Of a stretch of 64,000 bases of DNA, positions 41,010 to 55,468 are shown one piece after another; the stretch's first letter is position 1; each line of letters begins with the position of its first letter. A model generated the notes under the pieces. It was not told the DNA's origin and made no database searches. It saw nothing but the letters and a program-made list of their open reading frames with translations. The stretch comes from Lycorma delicatula. Taxonomy: Eukaryota; Arthropoda; Insecta; Hemiptera; Fulgoridae. The translations under genes and the position numbers were made by a program. The stretch lies in assembly GCF_047948215.1 (NCBI RefSeq), contig NC_134455.1, forward strand, positions 321,276,147 to 321,340,146, read 5' to 3'.

Positions 41010-42626
41010 ATTAGGAAAAACAAATCATAAAATTCAAAGGAACCCTTTTCCATAAAAAATATATGAATTCTATATTAACTGCATGGAAATTATAAATCAT
41101 AGTGTTAATTGATATCTTGAAAAACTTGAACAGTTTATTTTATAGACACTTAAAATTTCAATAACTATATTCTGGAATGTTTTTTCTCACTTTTACCTGT
41201 TCTGCCTTCAGCAATCCATTGAAGTATTGCTTATGTCGATGAAAGAGGATGATATTAACTGCACTTAATTGAAACCCAACCTTAAAACTTCTCTTATTTT
41301 TGAAAAACAGTTATATTTTTATTACAGTACCTTTTGTGTTTTTGAGCCGAAGTAATGACACAATTATGAGAATTGTACACTACAGTTTATAATATCATTG
41401 TAATCTTTCAATAACTGTTGGTACTTTTAACACATGTGCGCACATGCTCACAAATATAAAATGAACGCAATTTCAGTCACCATACTTTCAAGTGTATTAA
41501 TATTAAACGACAACCTTGATATTCTACAAAGAAATAAATAATTATAAATCGCCCAAAACACTAAAACATGTGATGTTATTTGTATGTTAGTGGATAATGT
41601 TCATCTAATCATATCTATAGGATATCCTAACTGTGTGTCATCCTAACAAAACAAAACAAAACCAACAGCAATATTTAGTTTGTATTTTAATAGAAGGAGT
41701 ACTCGGCTTGTATGCTGGAACACTTGAATTTAAAATCAGAGAATTTGGGTACCACTAAAACAACCTGGTGGATATTACTTTAAAAGAATGATGATTGCTA
41801 AAATTTATTTAAATGTTAAACAATACAAATTAATAATTTATATCCATGGATACTATACTAATTTAAAATTTATTTCCATGGATACTATATATTTATATTT
41901 AACTAGTTACAAATAAAATGATTTTCATAACGTCAGATGAGATTCTCTGTCATGCTTATTTGTATAAATATTAATTGCAAATATTTTTTCCCGAATAATA
42001 AATGTTTTTATAAACGTATTCATACAACACTCTGCAAAATTAAAAGGAAAAATACCCACAATTATTAAAAACCTTAATTTTTAAGAGTGTAAATATAAAT
42101 AATTATACCACTAACGTTTAAAATATTACAAAAGATAATTATTACAAACAATAATTGTTTTAATGATATAACATTTAATAATTATTATTTTTATATCATT
42201 AAAACAATACAAAAAAATTATACATTTGAAAAAAACTAGGTTTTTTTATTATTCTTGTTAAAATTGATTAATACAATAGTTGAAATAAATATCAAATAAT
42301 TTAACTTTTATCATTTCTTTATATATAGCATGAATTTTACAGCGATTTTCATACCCAAAAAAAGGTAATGCTATCATACTAGAAACAAACATAAAACTTA
42401 TAGACCAGTACCAATCTGTTTCTTTATATTACAACACAATAAAAATTTGATTCCACTATCAGATCATGAACTCTATTGACAAACATTGCTTTAACCGGGA
42501 GGATTGCCACAACTGTTCTTCTAGGGTAATCACAAGATTAATCATAGTTGACCCTCGAGTGGTCATATGTGCTAATACATTTTCAGAGTAAGCTGCATAA
42601 TAAGGCAGAAACCATTTACTAAACTG
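41010..42626 (+). repeat. Unit 24, short type s
   Basis: Short unit of 1617 bp with all s markers (six-T run, GTATGCTGG, CTTTAACCGGG). Apparently a duplicate of unit 22. Confidence 0.95.
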
Positions 42627-44244
42627 ATTAGGAAAAACAAATCATAAAATTCAAAGGAACCCTTTTCCATAAAAAATATATGAATTCTATATTAACTGCA
42701 TGGAAATTATAAATCATAGTGTTAATTGATATCTTGAAAAACTTGAACAGTTTATTTTATAGACACTTAAAATTTCAATAACTATATTCTGGAATGTTTT
42801 TTTCTCACTTTTACCTGTTCTGCCTTCAGCAATCCATTGAAGTATTGCTTATGTCGATGAAAGAGGATGATATTAACTGCACTTAATTGAAACCCAACCT
42901 TAAAACTTCTCTTATTTTTGAAAAACAGTTATATTTTTATTACAGTACCTTTTGTGTTTTTGAGCCGAAGTAATGACACAATTATGAGAATTGTACACTA
43001 CAGTTTATAATATCATTGTAATCTTTCAATAACTGTTGGTACTTTTAACACATGTGCGCACATGCTCACAAATATAAAATGAACGCAATTTCAGTCACCA
43101 TACTTTCAAGTGTATTAATATTAAACGACAACCTTGATATTCTACAAAGAAATAAATAATTATAAATCGCCCAAAACACTAAAACATGTGATGTTATTTG
43201 TATGTTAGTGGATAATGTTCATCTAATCATATCTATAGGATATCCTAACTGTGTGTCATCCTAACAAAACAAAACAAAACCAACAGCAATATTTAGTTTG
43301 TATTTTAATAGAAGGAGTACTCGGCTTGTATGCTAGAACACTTGAATTTAAAATCAGAGAATTTGGGTACCACTAAAACAACCTGGTGGATATTACTTTA
43401 AAAGAATGATGATTGCTAAAATTTATTTAAATGTTAAACAATACAAATTAATAATTTATATCCATGGATACTATACTAATTTAAAATTTATTTCCATGGA
43501 TACTATATATTTATATTTAACTAGTTACAAATAAAATGATTTTCATAACGGCAGATGAGATTCTCTGTCATGCTTATTTGTAATAATATTAATTGCAAAT
43601 ATTTTTTCCCGAATAATAAATGTTTTTATAAACGTATTCATACAACACTCTGCAAAATTAAAAGGAAAAATACCCACAATTATTAAAAACCTTAATTTTT
43701 AAGAGTGTAAATATAAATAATTATACCACTAACGTATAAAATATTACAAAAGAAAATTATTACAAACAATAATTGTTTTAATGATATAACATTTAATAAT
43801 TATTATTTTTATATCATTAAAACAATACAAAAAAATTATACATTTGAAAAAAACTAGGTTTTTTTATTATTCTTGTTAAAATTGATTAATACAATAGTTG
43901 AAATAAATATCAAATAATTTAACTTTTATCATTTCTTTATATATAGCATGAATTTTACAGCGATTTTCATACCCAAAAAAAGGTAATGCTATCATACTAG
44001 AAACAAACATAAAACTTATAGACCAGTACCAATCTGTTTCTTTATATTACAACACAATAAAAATTTGATTCCACTATCAGATCATGAACTCTATTGACAA
44101 ACATTGCTTTGACCGGGAGGATTGCCACAACTGTTCTTCTAAGGTAATCACAAGATTAATCATAGTTGACCCTCGAGTGGTCATATGTGCTAATACATTT
44201 TCAGAGTAAGCTGCATAATAAGGCAGAAACCATTTACTAAACTG
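42627..44244 (+). repeat. Unit 25, short type q
   Basis: Short unit of 1618 bp with q markers. Private changes are CATAACGGCAGATG near 43545 and CTTCTAAGGTAATC near 44142. Confidence 0.95.
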
Positions 44245-45862
44245 ATTAGGAAAAACAAATCATAAAATTCAAAGGAACCCTTTTCCATAAAAAATATATG
44301 AATTCTATATTAACTGCATGGAAATTATAAATCATAGTGTTAATTGATATCTTGAAAAACTTGAACAGTTTATTTTATAGACACTTAAAATTTCAATAAC
44401 TATATTCTGGAATGTTTTTTTCTCACTTTTACCTGTTCTGCCTTCAGCAATCCATTGAAGTATTGCTTATGTCGATGAAAGAGGATGATATTAACTGCAC
44501 TTAATTGAAACCCAACCTTAAAACTTCTCTTATTTTTGAAAAACAGTTATATTTTTATTACAGTACCTTTTGTGTTTTTGAGCCGAAGTAATGACACAAT
44601 TATGAGAATTGTACACTACAGTTTATAATATCATTGTAATCTTTCAATAACTGTTGGTACTTTTAACACATGTGCGCACATGCTCACAAATATAAAATGA
44701 ACGCAATTTCAGTCACCATACTTTCAAGTGTATTAATATTAAACGACAACCTTGATATTCTACAAAGAAATAAATAATTATAAATCGCCCAAAACACTAA
44801 AACATGTGATGTTATTTGTATGTTAGTGGATAATGTTCATCTAATCATATCTATAGGATATCCTAACTGTGTGTCATCCTAACAAAACAAAACAAAACCA
44901 ACAGCAATATTTAGTTTGTATTTTAATAGAAGGAGTACTCGGCTTGAATGCTGGAACACTTGAATTTAAAATCAGAGAATTTGGGTACCACTAAAACAAC
45001 CTGGTGGATATTACTTTAAAAGAATGATGATTGCTAAAATTTATTTAAATGTTAAACAATACAAATTAATAATTTATATCCATGGATACTATACTAATTT
45101 AAAATTTATTTCCATGGATACTATATATTTATATTTAACTAGTTACAAATAAAATGATTTTCATAACGTCAGATGAGATTCTCTGTCATGCTTATTTGTA
45201 TAAATATTAATTGCAAATATTTTTTCCCGAATAATAAATGTTTTTATAAACGTATTCATATAACACTCTGCAAAATTAAAAGGAAAAATACCCACAATTA
45301 TTAAAAACCTTAATTTTTAAGAGTGTAAATATAAATAATTATACCACTAACGTTTAAAATATTACAAAAGATAATTATTACAAACAATAATTGTTTTAAT
45401 GATATAACATTTAATAATTATTATTTTTATATCATTAAAACAATACAAAAAAATTATACATTTGAAAAAAACTAGGTTTTTTTATTATTCTTGTTAAAAT
45501 TGATTAATACAATAGTTGAAATAAATATCAAATAATTTAACTTTTATCATTTCTTTATATATAGCATGAATTTGACAGCGATTTTCATACCCAAAAAAAG
45601 GTAATGCTATCATACTAGAAGCAAACATAAAACTTATAGACCAGTACCAATCTGTTTCTTTATATTACAACACAATAAAAATTTGATTCCACTATCAGAT
45701 CATGAACTCTATTGACAAACATTGCTTTGACCAGGAGGATTGCCACAACTGTTCTTCTAGGGTAATCACAAGATTAATCATAGTTGACCCTCGAGTGGTC
45801 ATATGTGCTAATACATTTTCAGAGTAAGCTGCATAATAAGGCAGAAACCATTTACTAAACTG
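44245..45862 (+). repeat. Unit 26, short type r
   Basis: Short unit of 1618 bp with r markers. A private CpG-to-CpA change at 45733 gives GACCAGGAGG. Confidence 0.95.
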
Positions 45863-48240
45863 ATTAGGAAAAACAAATCATAAAATTCAAAGGAACCCTT
45901 TTCCATAAAAAATATATGAATTCTATATTAACTGCATGGAAATTATAAATCATAGTGTTAATTGATATCTTGAAAAACTTGAACAGTTTATTTTATAGAC
46001 ACTTAAAATTTCAATAACTATATTCTGGAATGTTTTTTTCTCACTTTTACCTGTTCTGCCTTCAGCAATCCATTGAAGTATTGCTTATGTCGATGAAAGA
46101 GGATGATATTAACTGCACTTAATTGAAACCCAACCTTAAAACTTCTCTTATTAGTGGATGAACCCTGTAACTGTCGACTTGTAAATCAGCTGATTTGGAA
46201 AGAAACTTTTACCACTATACCAACCAGGTGGATATTCTAGAATGTTAAAAAATGATAATTGTTCAAATTTATTTAAAATTACAAACAACAATACAAATTT
46301 ATATTAGAAATAAAAATTTATTTTTATGGAAACTATATATTTATATTCCTTTAGTTTTATTTAATATGTGTTAAATAAGATTAGATGTTTTCTTTTTTAA
46401 TGCTAATTTTTATAAATCTTATTAAATAGTAATTCACTTTCCAAAATCCAGGTAATTTAGACATAATTTTTTAATTATCTTTAAAACAATATAAAATAGT
46501 AATTATCACACTCTATTTTCGGCAAACCCTCTAAAATTTGATGACAGATTAGATGTTTCTAAAATCTCTTGAAATAAACAAAAATATTAACAACTGATTT
46601 CCTGACAGATTAATTAAAGTAGTTTATACCTATAATTTTTTCAATAATTATAATATAATAAAAAAAAATATTACATAAATTATTTGGTTTTTACATTAAA
46701 ATTATTTATAAAAATAAATATGTTAATTACATTATTAATGAAATCAGTTGGGTAACATTTTTGTAATGTTATTTTTTGCTTCTCTTATGGAACCCTGAAA
46801 CATTGTGTACAATCTGTCAAATATATTTAACAAGTATTTTTTTTAAAGTGAGTTCTAAATTATAAGAGTTTTTGACCTAGTGTCTTACTGTTTTATATGT
46901 AACAATCCTTTTTTTGAAAAACAGTTATATTTTTATTACAGTACCTTTTGTGTTTTTGAGCCGAAGTAATGACACAATTATGAGAATTGTACACTACAGT
47001 TTATAATATCATTGTAATCTTTCAATAACTGTTGGTACTTTTAACACATGTGCGCACATGCTCACAAATATAAAATGAACGCAATTTCAGTCACCATACT
47101 TTCAAGTGTATTAATATTAAACGACAACCTTGATATTCTACAAAGAAATAAATAATTATAAATCGCCCAAAACACTAAAACATGTGATGTTATTTGTATG
47201 TTAGTGGATAATGTTCATCTAATCATATCTATAGGATATCCTAACTGTGTGTCATCCTAACAAAACAAAACAAAACCAACAGCAATATTTAGTTTGTATT
47301 TTAATAGAAGGAGTACTCGGCTTGAATGCTGGAACACTTGAATTTAAAATCAGAGAATTTGGGTACCACTAAAACAACCTGGTGGATATTACTTTAAAAG
47401 AATGATGATTGCTAAAATTTATTTAAATGTTAAACAATACAAATTAATAATTTATATCCATGGATACTATACTAATTTAAAATTTATTTCCATGGATACT
47501 ATATATTTATATTTAACTAGTAACAAATAAAATGATTTTCATAACGTCAGATGAGATTCTCTGTCATGCTTATTTGTATAAATATTATTTGCAAATATTT
47601 TTTCCCGAATAATAAATGTTTTTATAAACGTATTCATATAACACTCTGCAAAATTAAAAGGAAAAATACCCACAATTATTAAAAACCTTAATTTTTAAGA
47701 GTGTAAATATAAATAATTATACCACTAACGTTTAAAATATTACAAAAGATAATTATTACAAACAATAATTGTTTTAATGATATAACATTTAATAATTATT
47801 ATTTTTATATCATTAAAACAATACAAAAAAATTATACATTTGAAAAAAACTAGGTTTTTTTATTATTCTTGTTAAAATTGATTAATACAATAGTTGAAAT
47901 AAATATCAAATAATTTAACTTTTATCATTTCTTTATATATAGCATGAATTTTACAGCGATTTTCATACCCCAAAAAAGGTAATGCTATCATACTAGAAAC
48001 AAACATAAAACTTATAGACCAGTACCAATCTGTTTCTTTATATTACAACACAATAAAAATTTGATTCCACTATCAGATCATGAACTCTATTGACAAACAT
48101 TGCTTTGACCGGGAGGATTGCCACAACTGTTCTTCTAGGGTAATCACAAGATTAATCATAGTTGACCCTCGAGTGGTCATATGTGCTAATACATTTTCAG
48201 AGTAAGCTGCATAATAAGGCAGAAACCATTTACTAAACTG
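45863..48240 (+). repeat. Unit 27, mosaic long type Lr
   Basis: Long unit of 2378 bp with the same mosaic structure and private markers as unit 20 (GTAAATCAGCTGATTT, TTTGGTTTTTAC, GGTAACATTTTTG, p-type right part). One private change gives CATACCCCAAAAAAGG near 47968. Units 20 and 27 descend from one recombinant. Confidence 0.95.
46153..46912 (+). repeat. 760-bp segment of mosaic unit 27
   Basis: Same segment with the same Lr variants as the copy at 34070, and again followed by ACCTTTTGTG and GAGCCGAAG. Confidence 0.93.
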
Positions 48241-49857
48241 ATTAGGAAAAACAAATCATAAAATTCAAAGGAACCCTTTTCCATAAAAAATATATGAATT
48301 CTTTATTAACTGCATGGAAATTATAAATCATAGTGTTAATTGATATCTTGAAAAACTTGAACAGTTTATTTATAGACACTTAAAATTTCAATAACTATAT
48401 TCTGGAATGTTTTTTTCTCACTTTTACCTGTTCTGCCTTCAGCAATCCATTGAAGTATTGCTTATGTCGATGAAAGAGGATGATATTAACTGCACTTAAT
48501 TGAAACCCAACCTTAAAACTTCTCTTATTTTTGAAAAACAGTTATATTTTTATTACAGTACCTTTTGTGTTTTTGAGCCGAAGTAATGACACAATTATGA
48601 GAATTGTACACTACAGTTTATAATATCATTGTAATCTTTCAATAACTGTTGGTACTTTTAACACATGTGCGCACATGCTCACAAATATAAAATGAACGCA
48701 ATTTCAGTCACCATACTTTCAAGTGTATTAATATTAAACGACAACCTTGATATTCTACAAAGAAATAAATAATTATAAATCGCCCAAAACACTAAAACAT
48801 GTGATGTTATTTGTATGTTAGTGGATAATGTTCATCTAATCATATCTATAGGATATCCTAACTGTGTGTCATCCTAACAAAACAAAACAAAACCAACAGC
48901 AATATTTAGTTTGTATTTTAATAGAAGGAGTACTCGGCTTGTATGCTGGAACACTTGAATTTAAAATCAGAAAATTTGGGTACCACTAAAACAACCTGGT
49001 GGATATTACTTTAAAAGAATGATGATTGCTAAAATTTATTTAAATGTTAAACAATACAAATTAATAATTTATATCCATGGATACTATACTAATTTAAAAT
49101 TTATTTCCATGGATACTATATATTTATATTTAACTAGTTACAAATAAAATGATTTTCATAACGTCAGATGAGATTCTCTGTCATGCTTATTTGTAATAAT
49201 ATTAATTGCAAATATTTTTTCCCGAATAATAAATGTTTTTATAAACGTATTCATACAACACTCTGCAAAATTAAAAGGAAAAATACCCACAATTATTAAA
49301 AACCTTAATTTTTAAGAGTGTAAATATAAATAATTATACCACTAACGTATAAAATATTACAAAAGAAAATTATTACAAACAATAATTGTTTTAATGATAT
49401 AACATTTAATAATTATTATTTTTATATCATTAAAACAATACAAAAAAATTATACATTTGAAAAAAACTAGGTTTTTTTATTATTCTTGTTAAAATTGATT
49501 AATACAATAGTTGAAATAAATATCAAATAATTTAACTTTTATCATTCCTTTATATATAGCATAAATTTTACAGCGATTTTCATACCCAAAAAAAGGTAAT
49601 GCTATCATACTAGAAACAAACATAAAACTTATAGACCAGTACCAATCTGTTTCTTTATATTACAACACAATAAAAATTTGATTCCACTATCAGATCATGA
49701 ACTCTATTGACAAACATTGCTTTGACCGGGAGGATTGCCACAACTGTTCTTCTAGGGTAATCACAAGATTAATCATAGTTGACCCTCGAGTGGTCATATG
49801 TGCTAATACATTTTCAGAGTAAGCTGCATAATAAGGCAGAAACCATTTACTAAACTG
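48241..49857 (+). repeat. Unit 28, short type t
   Basis: Short unit of 1617 bp sharing with unit 21 the 1-bp deletion (GTTTATTTATAGAC), GTATGCTGG, CAGAAAATTT and GCATAAATTTT. It differs in having CATACAACACTC. Private change: ATCATTCCTT near 49546. Confidence 0.95.
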
Positions 49858-51473
49858 ATTAGGAAAAACAAATCATAAAATTCAAAGGAACCCTTTTCCA
49901 TAAAAAATATATGAATTCTATATTAACTGCATGGAAATTATAAATCATAGTGTTAATTGATATCTTGAAAAACTTGAACAGTTTATTTTATAGACACTTA
50001 AAATTTCAATAACTATATTCTGGAATGTTTTTTCTCACTTTTACCTGTTCTGCCTTCAGCAATCCATTGAAGTATTGCTTATGTCGATGAAAGAGGATGA
50101 TATTAACTGCACTTAATTGAAACCCAACCTTAAAACTTCTCTTATTTTTGAAAAACAGTTATATTTTTATTACAGTACCTTTTGTGTTTTTGAGCCGAAG
50201 TAATGACACAATTATGAGAATTGTACACTACAGTTTATAATATCATTGTAATCTTTCAATAACTGTTGGTACTTTTAACACATGTGCGCACATGCTCACA
50301 AATATAAAATGAACGCAATTTCAGTCACCATACTTTCAAGTGTATTAATATTAAACGACAACCTTGATATTCTACAAAGAAATAAATAATTATAAATCGC
50401 CCAAAACACTAAAACATGTGATGTTATTTGTATGTTAGTGGATAATGTTCATCTAATCATATCTATAGGATATCCTAACTGTGTGTCATCCTAACAAAAC
50501 AAAACAAAACCAACAGCAATATTACTTTGTATTTTAATAGAAGGAGTACTCGGCTTGTATGCTGGAACACTTGAATTTAAAATCAGAGAATTTGGGTACC
50601 ACTAAAACAACCTGGTGGATATTACTTTAAAAGAATGATGATTGCTAAAATTTATTTAAATGTTAAACAATACAAATTAATAATTTATATCCATGGATAC
50701 TATACTAATTTAAAATTTATTTCCATGGATACTATATATTTATATTTAACTAGTTACAAATAAAATGATTTTCATAACGTCAGATGAGATTCTCTGTCAT
50801 GCTTATTTGTATAAATATTAATTGCAAATATTTTTTCCCGAATAATAAATGTTTTTATAAACGTATTCATACAACACTCTGCAAAATTAAAAGGAAAAAT
50901 ACCCACAATTATTAAAAACCTTAATTTTTAAGAGTGTAAATATAAATAATTATACCACTAACGTTTAAAATATTACAAAAGATAATTATTACAAACAATA
51001 ATTGTTTTAATGATATAACATTTAATAATTATTATTTTTATATCATTAAAACAATACAAAAAAATTATACATTTGAAAAAAACTAGGTTTTTTTATTATT
51101 CTTGTTAAAATTGATTAATACAATAGTTGAAATAAATATCAAATAATTTAACTTTTATCATTTCTTTATATATAGCATGAATTTTACAGCGATTTTCATA
51201 CCCAAAAAAAGGTAATGCTATCATACTAGAAACAAACATAAAACTTATAGACCAGTACCAATCTGTTTCTTTATATTACAACACAATAAAAATTTGATTC
51301 CACTATCAGATCATGAACTCTATTGACAAACATTGCTTTAACCGGGAGGATTGCCACAACTGTTCTTCTAGGGTAATCACAAGATTAATCATAGTTGACC
51401 CTCGAGTGGTCATATGTGCTAATACATTTTCAGAGTAAGCTGCATAATAAGGCAGAAACCATTTACTAAACTG
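49858..51473 (+). repeat. Unit 29, short type s
   Basis: Shortest unit, 1616 bp, with all s markers. An additional private 1-bp loss plus substitution gives AATATTACTTTG near 50518-50529, where others have AATATTTAGTTTG. Confidence 0.95.
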
Positions 51474-53091
51474 ATTAGGAAAAACAAATCATAAAATTCA
51501 AAGGAACCCTTTTCCATAAAAAATATATGAATTCTATATTAACTGCATGGAAATTATAAATCATAGTGTTAATTGATATCTTGAAAAACTTGAACAGTTT
51601 ATTTTATAGACACTTAAAATTTCAATAACTATATTCTGGAATGTTTTTTTCTCACTTTTACCTGTTCTGCCTTCAGCAATCCATTGAAGTATTGCTTATG
51701 TCGATGAAAGAGGATGATATTAACTGCACTTAATTGAAACCCAACCTTAAAACTTCTCTTATTTTTGAAAAACAGTTATATTTTTATTACAGTACCTTTT
51801 GTGTTTTTGAGCCGAAGTAATGACACAATTATGAGAATTGTACACTACAGTTTATAATATCATTGTAATCTTTCAATAACTGTTGGTACTTTTAACACAT
51901 GTGCGCACATGCTCACAAATATAAAATGAACGCAATTTCAGTCACCATACTTTCAAGTGTATTAATATTAAACGACAACCTTGATATTCTACAAAGAAAT
52001 AAATAATTATAAATCGCCCAAAACACTAAAACATGTGATGTTATTTGTATGTTAGTGGATAATGTTCATCTAATCATATCTATAGGATATCCTAACTGTG
52101 TGTCATCCTAACAAAACAAAACAAAACCAACAGCAATATTTAGTTTGTATTTTAATAGAAGGAGTACTCGGCTTGTATGCTAGAACACTTGAATTTAAAA
52201 TCAGAGAATTTGGGTACCACTAAAACAACCTGGTGGATATTACTTTAAAAGAATGATGATTGCTAAAATTTATTTAAATGTTAAACAATACAAATTAATA
52301 ATTTATATCCATGGATACTATACTAATTTAAAATTTATTTCCATGGATACTATATATTTATATTTAACTAGTTACAAATAAAATGATTTTCATAACGTCA
52401 GATGAGATTCTCTGTCATGCTTATTTGTAATAATATTAATTGCAAATATTTTTTCCCGAATAATAAATGTTTTTATAAACGTATTCATACAACACTCTGC
52501 AAAATTAAAAGGAAAAATACCCACAATTATTAAAAACCTTAATTTTTAAGAGTGTAAATATAAATAATTATACCACTAACGTATAAAATATTACAAAAGA
52601 AAATTATTACAAACAATAATTGTTTTAATGATATAACATTTAATAATTATTATTTTTATATCATTAAAACAATACAAAAAAATTATACATTTGAAAAAAA
52701 CTAGGTTTTTTTATTATTCTTGTTAAAATTGATTAATACAATAGTTGAAATAAATATCAAATAATTTAACTTTTATCATTTCTTTATATATAGCATGAAT
52801 TTTACAGCGATTTTCATACCCAAAAAAAGGTAATGCTATCATACTAGAAACAAACATAAAACTTATAGACCAGTACCAATCTGTTTCTTTATATTACAAC
52901 ACAATAAAAATTTGATTCCACTATCAGATCATGAACTCTATTGACAAACATTGCTTTGACCGGGAGGATTGCCACAACTGTTCTTCTAGGGTAATCACAA
53001 GATTAATCATAGTTGACCCTCGAGTGGTCATATGTGCTAATACATTTTCAGAGTAAGCTGCATAATAAGGCAGAAACCATTTACTAAACTG
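51474..53091 (+). repeat. Unit 30, short type q
   Basis: Short unit of 1618 bp with q markers. It directly precedes a long unit, so this block ends without an r unit. Confidence 0.95.
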
Positions 53092-55468
53092 ATTAGGAAA
53101 AACAAATCATAAAATTCAAAGGAACCCTTTTCCATAAAAAATATATGAATTCTATATTAACTGCATGGAAATTATAAATCATAGTGTTAATTGATATCTT
53201 GAAAAACTTGAACAGTTTATTTTATAGACACTTAAAATTTCAATAACTATATTCTGGAATGTTTTTTTCTCACTTTTACCTGTTCTGCCTTCAGCAATCC
53301 ATTGAAGTATTGCTTATGTCGATGAAAGAGGATGATATTAACTGCACTTAATTGAAACCCAACCTTAAAACTTCTCTTATTAGTGGATGAACCCTGTAAC
53401 TGTCGACTTGTGAATCAGCTGATTTGGAAAGAAACTTTTACCACTATACCAACCAGGTGGATATTCTAGAATGTTAAAAAATGATAATTGTTCAAATTTA
53501 TTTAAAATTACAAACAACAATACAAATTTATATTAGAAATAAAAATTTATTTTTATGGAAACTATATATTTATATTCCTTTAGTTTTATTTAATATGTGT
53601 TAAATAAGATTAGATGTTTTCTTTTTTAATGCTAATTTTTATAAATCTTATTAAATAGTAATTCACTTTCCAAAATCCAGGTAATTTAGACATAATTTTT
53701 TAATTATCTTTAAAACAATATAAAATAGTTATTATCACACTCTATTTTCGGCAAACCCTCTAAAATTTGATGACAGATTAGATGTTTCTAAAATCTCTTG
53801 AAATAAACAAAAATATTAACAACTGATTTCCTGACAGATTAATTAAAGTAGTTTATACCTATAATTTTTTCAATAATTATAATATAATAAAAAAAAATAT
53901 TACATAAATTATTTGATTTTTACATTAAAATTATTTATAAAAATAAATATGTTAATTACATTATTAATGAAATCAGTTGGGTAAGATTTTTGTAATGTTA
54001 TTTTTTGCTTCTCTTATGGAACCCTGAAACATTGTGTACAATCTGTCAAATATATTTAACAAGTATTTTTTTTAAAGTGAGTTCTAAATTATAAGAGTTT
54101 TTGACCTAGTGTCTTACTGTTTTATATGTAACAATCCTTTTTTTGAAAAACAGTTATATTTTTATTACAGTAACTTTTGTGTTTTTGAGCAGAAGTAATG
54201 ACACAATTATGAGAATTGTACACTACAGTTTATAATATCATTGTAATCTTTCAATAACTGTTGGTACTTTTAACACATGTGCGCACATGCTCACAAATAT
54301 AAAATGAACGCAATTTCAGTCACCATACTTTCAAGTGTATTAATATTAAACGACAACCTTGATATTCTACAAAGAAATAAATAATTATAAATCGCCCAAA
54401 ACACTAAAACATGTGATGTTATTTGTATGTTAGTGGATAATGTTCATCTAATCATATCTATAGGATATCCTAACTGTGTGTCATCCTAACAAAACAAAAC
54501 AAAACCAACAGCAATATTTAGTTTGTATTTTAATAGAAGGAGTACTCGGCTTGAATGCTGGAACACTTGAATTTAAAATCAGAGAATTTGGGTACCACTA
54601 AAACAACCTGGTGGATATTACTTTAAAAGAATGATGATTGCTAAAATTTATTTAAATGTTAAACAATACAAATTAATAATTTATATCCATGGATACTATA
54701 CTAATTTAAAATTTATTTCCATGGATACTATATATTTATATTTAACTAGTTACAAATAAAATGATTTTCATAACGTCAGATGAGATTCTCTGTCATGCTT
54801 ATTTGTATAAATATTAATTGCAAATATTTTTTCCCGAATAATAAATGTTTTTATAAACGTATTCATATAACACTCTGCAAAATTAAAAGGAAAAATACCC
54901 ACAATTATTAAAAACCTTAATTTTTAAGAGTGTAAATATAAATAATTATACCACTAACGTTTAAAATATTACAAAAGATAATTATTACAAACAATAATTG
55001 TTTTAATGATATAACATTTAATAATTATTATTTTTATATCATTAAAACAATACAAAAAAATTATACATTAAAAAAAACTAGGTTTTTTTATTATTCTTGT
55101 TAAAATTGATTAATACAATAGCTTAAATAAATATCAAATAATTTAACTTTTATCATTTCTTTATATATAGCATGAATTTTACAGCGATTTTCATACCCAA
55201 AAAGAGGTAATGCTATCATACTAGAAGCAAACATAAAACTAATAGACCAGTACCAATCTGTTTCTTTATGTTACAACACAATAAAAATTTGATTCCACTA
55301 TCAGATCATGAACTCTATTGACAAACATTGCTTTGACCGGGAGGATTGCCACAACTGTTCTTCTAGGGTAATCACAAGATTAATCATAGTTGACCCTCGA
55401 GTGGTCATATGTGCTAATACATTTTCAGAGTAAGCTGCATAATAAGGCAGAAACCATTTACTAAACTG
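53092..55468 (+). repeat. Unit 31, long type L
   Basis: Long unit of 2377 bp. Its segment has ATAGTTATTATC like unit 8 and TGAATCAGCTG. The right part is a-type with AACTTTTGTG and GAGCAGAAG. Confidence 0.95.
53382..54141 (+). repeat. 760-bp segment of long unit 31
   Basis: Same segment, carrying TGAATCAGCTG and ATAGTTATTATC. It is followed by the L-type AACTTTTGTG and GAGCAGAAG. Confidence 0.93.
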
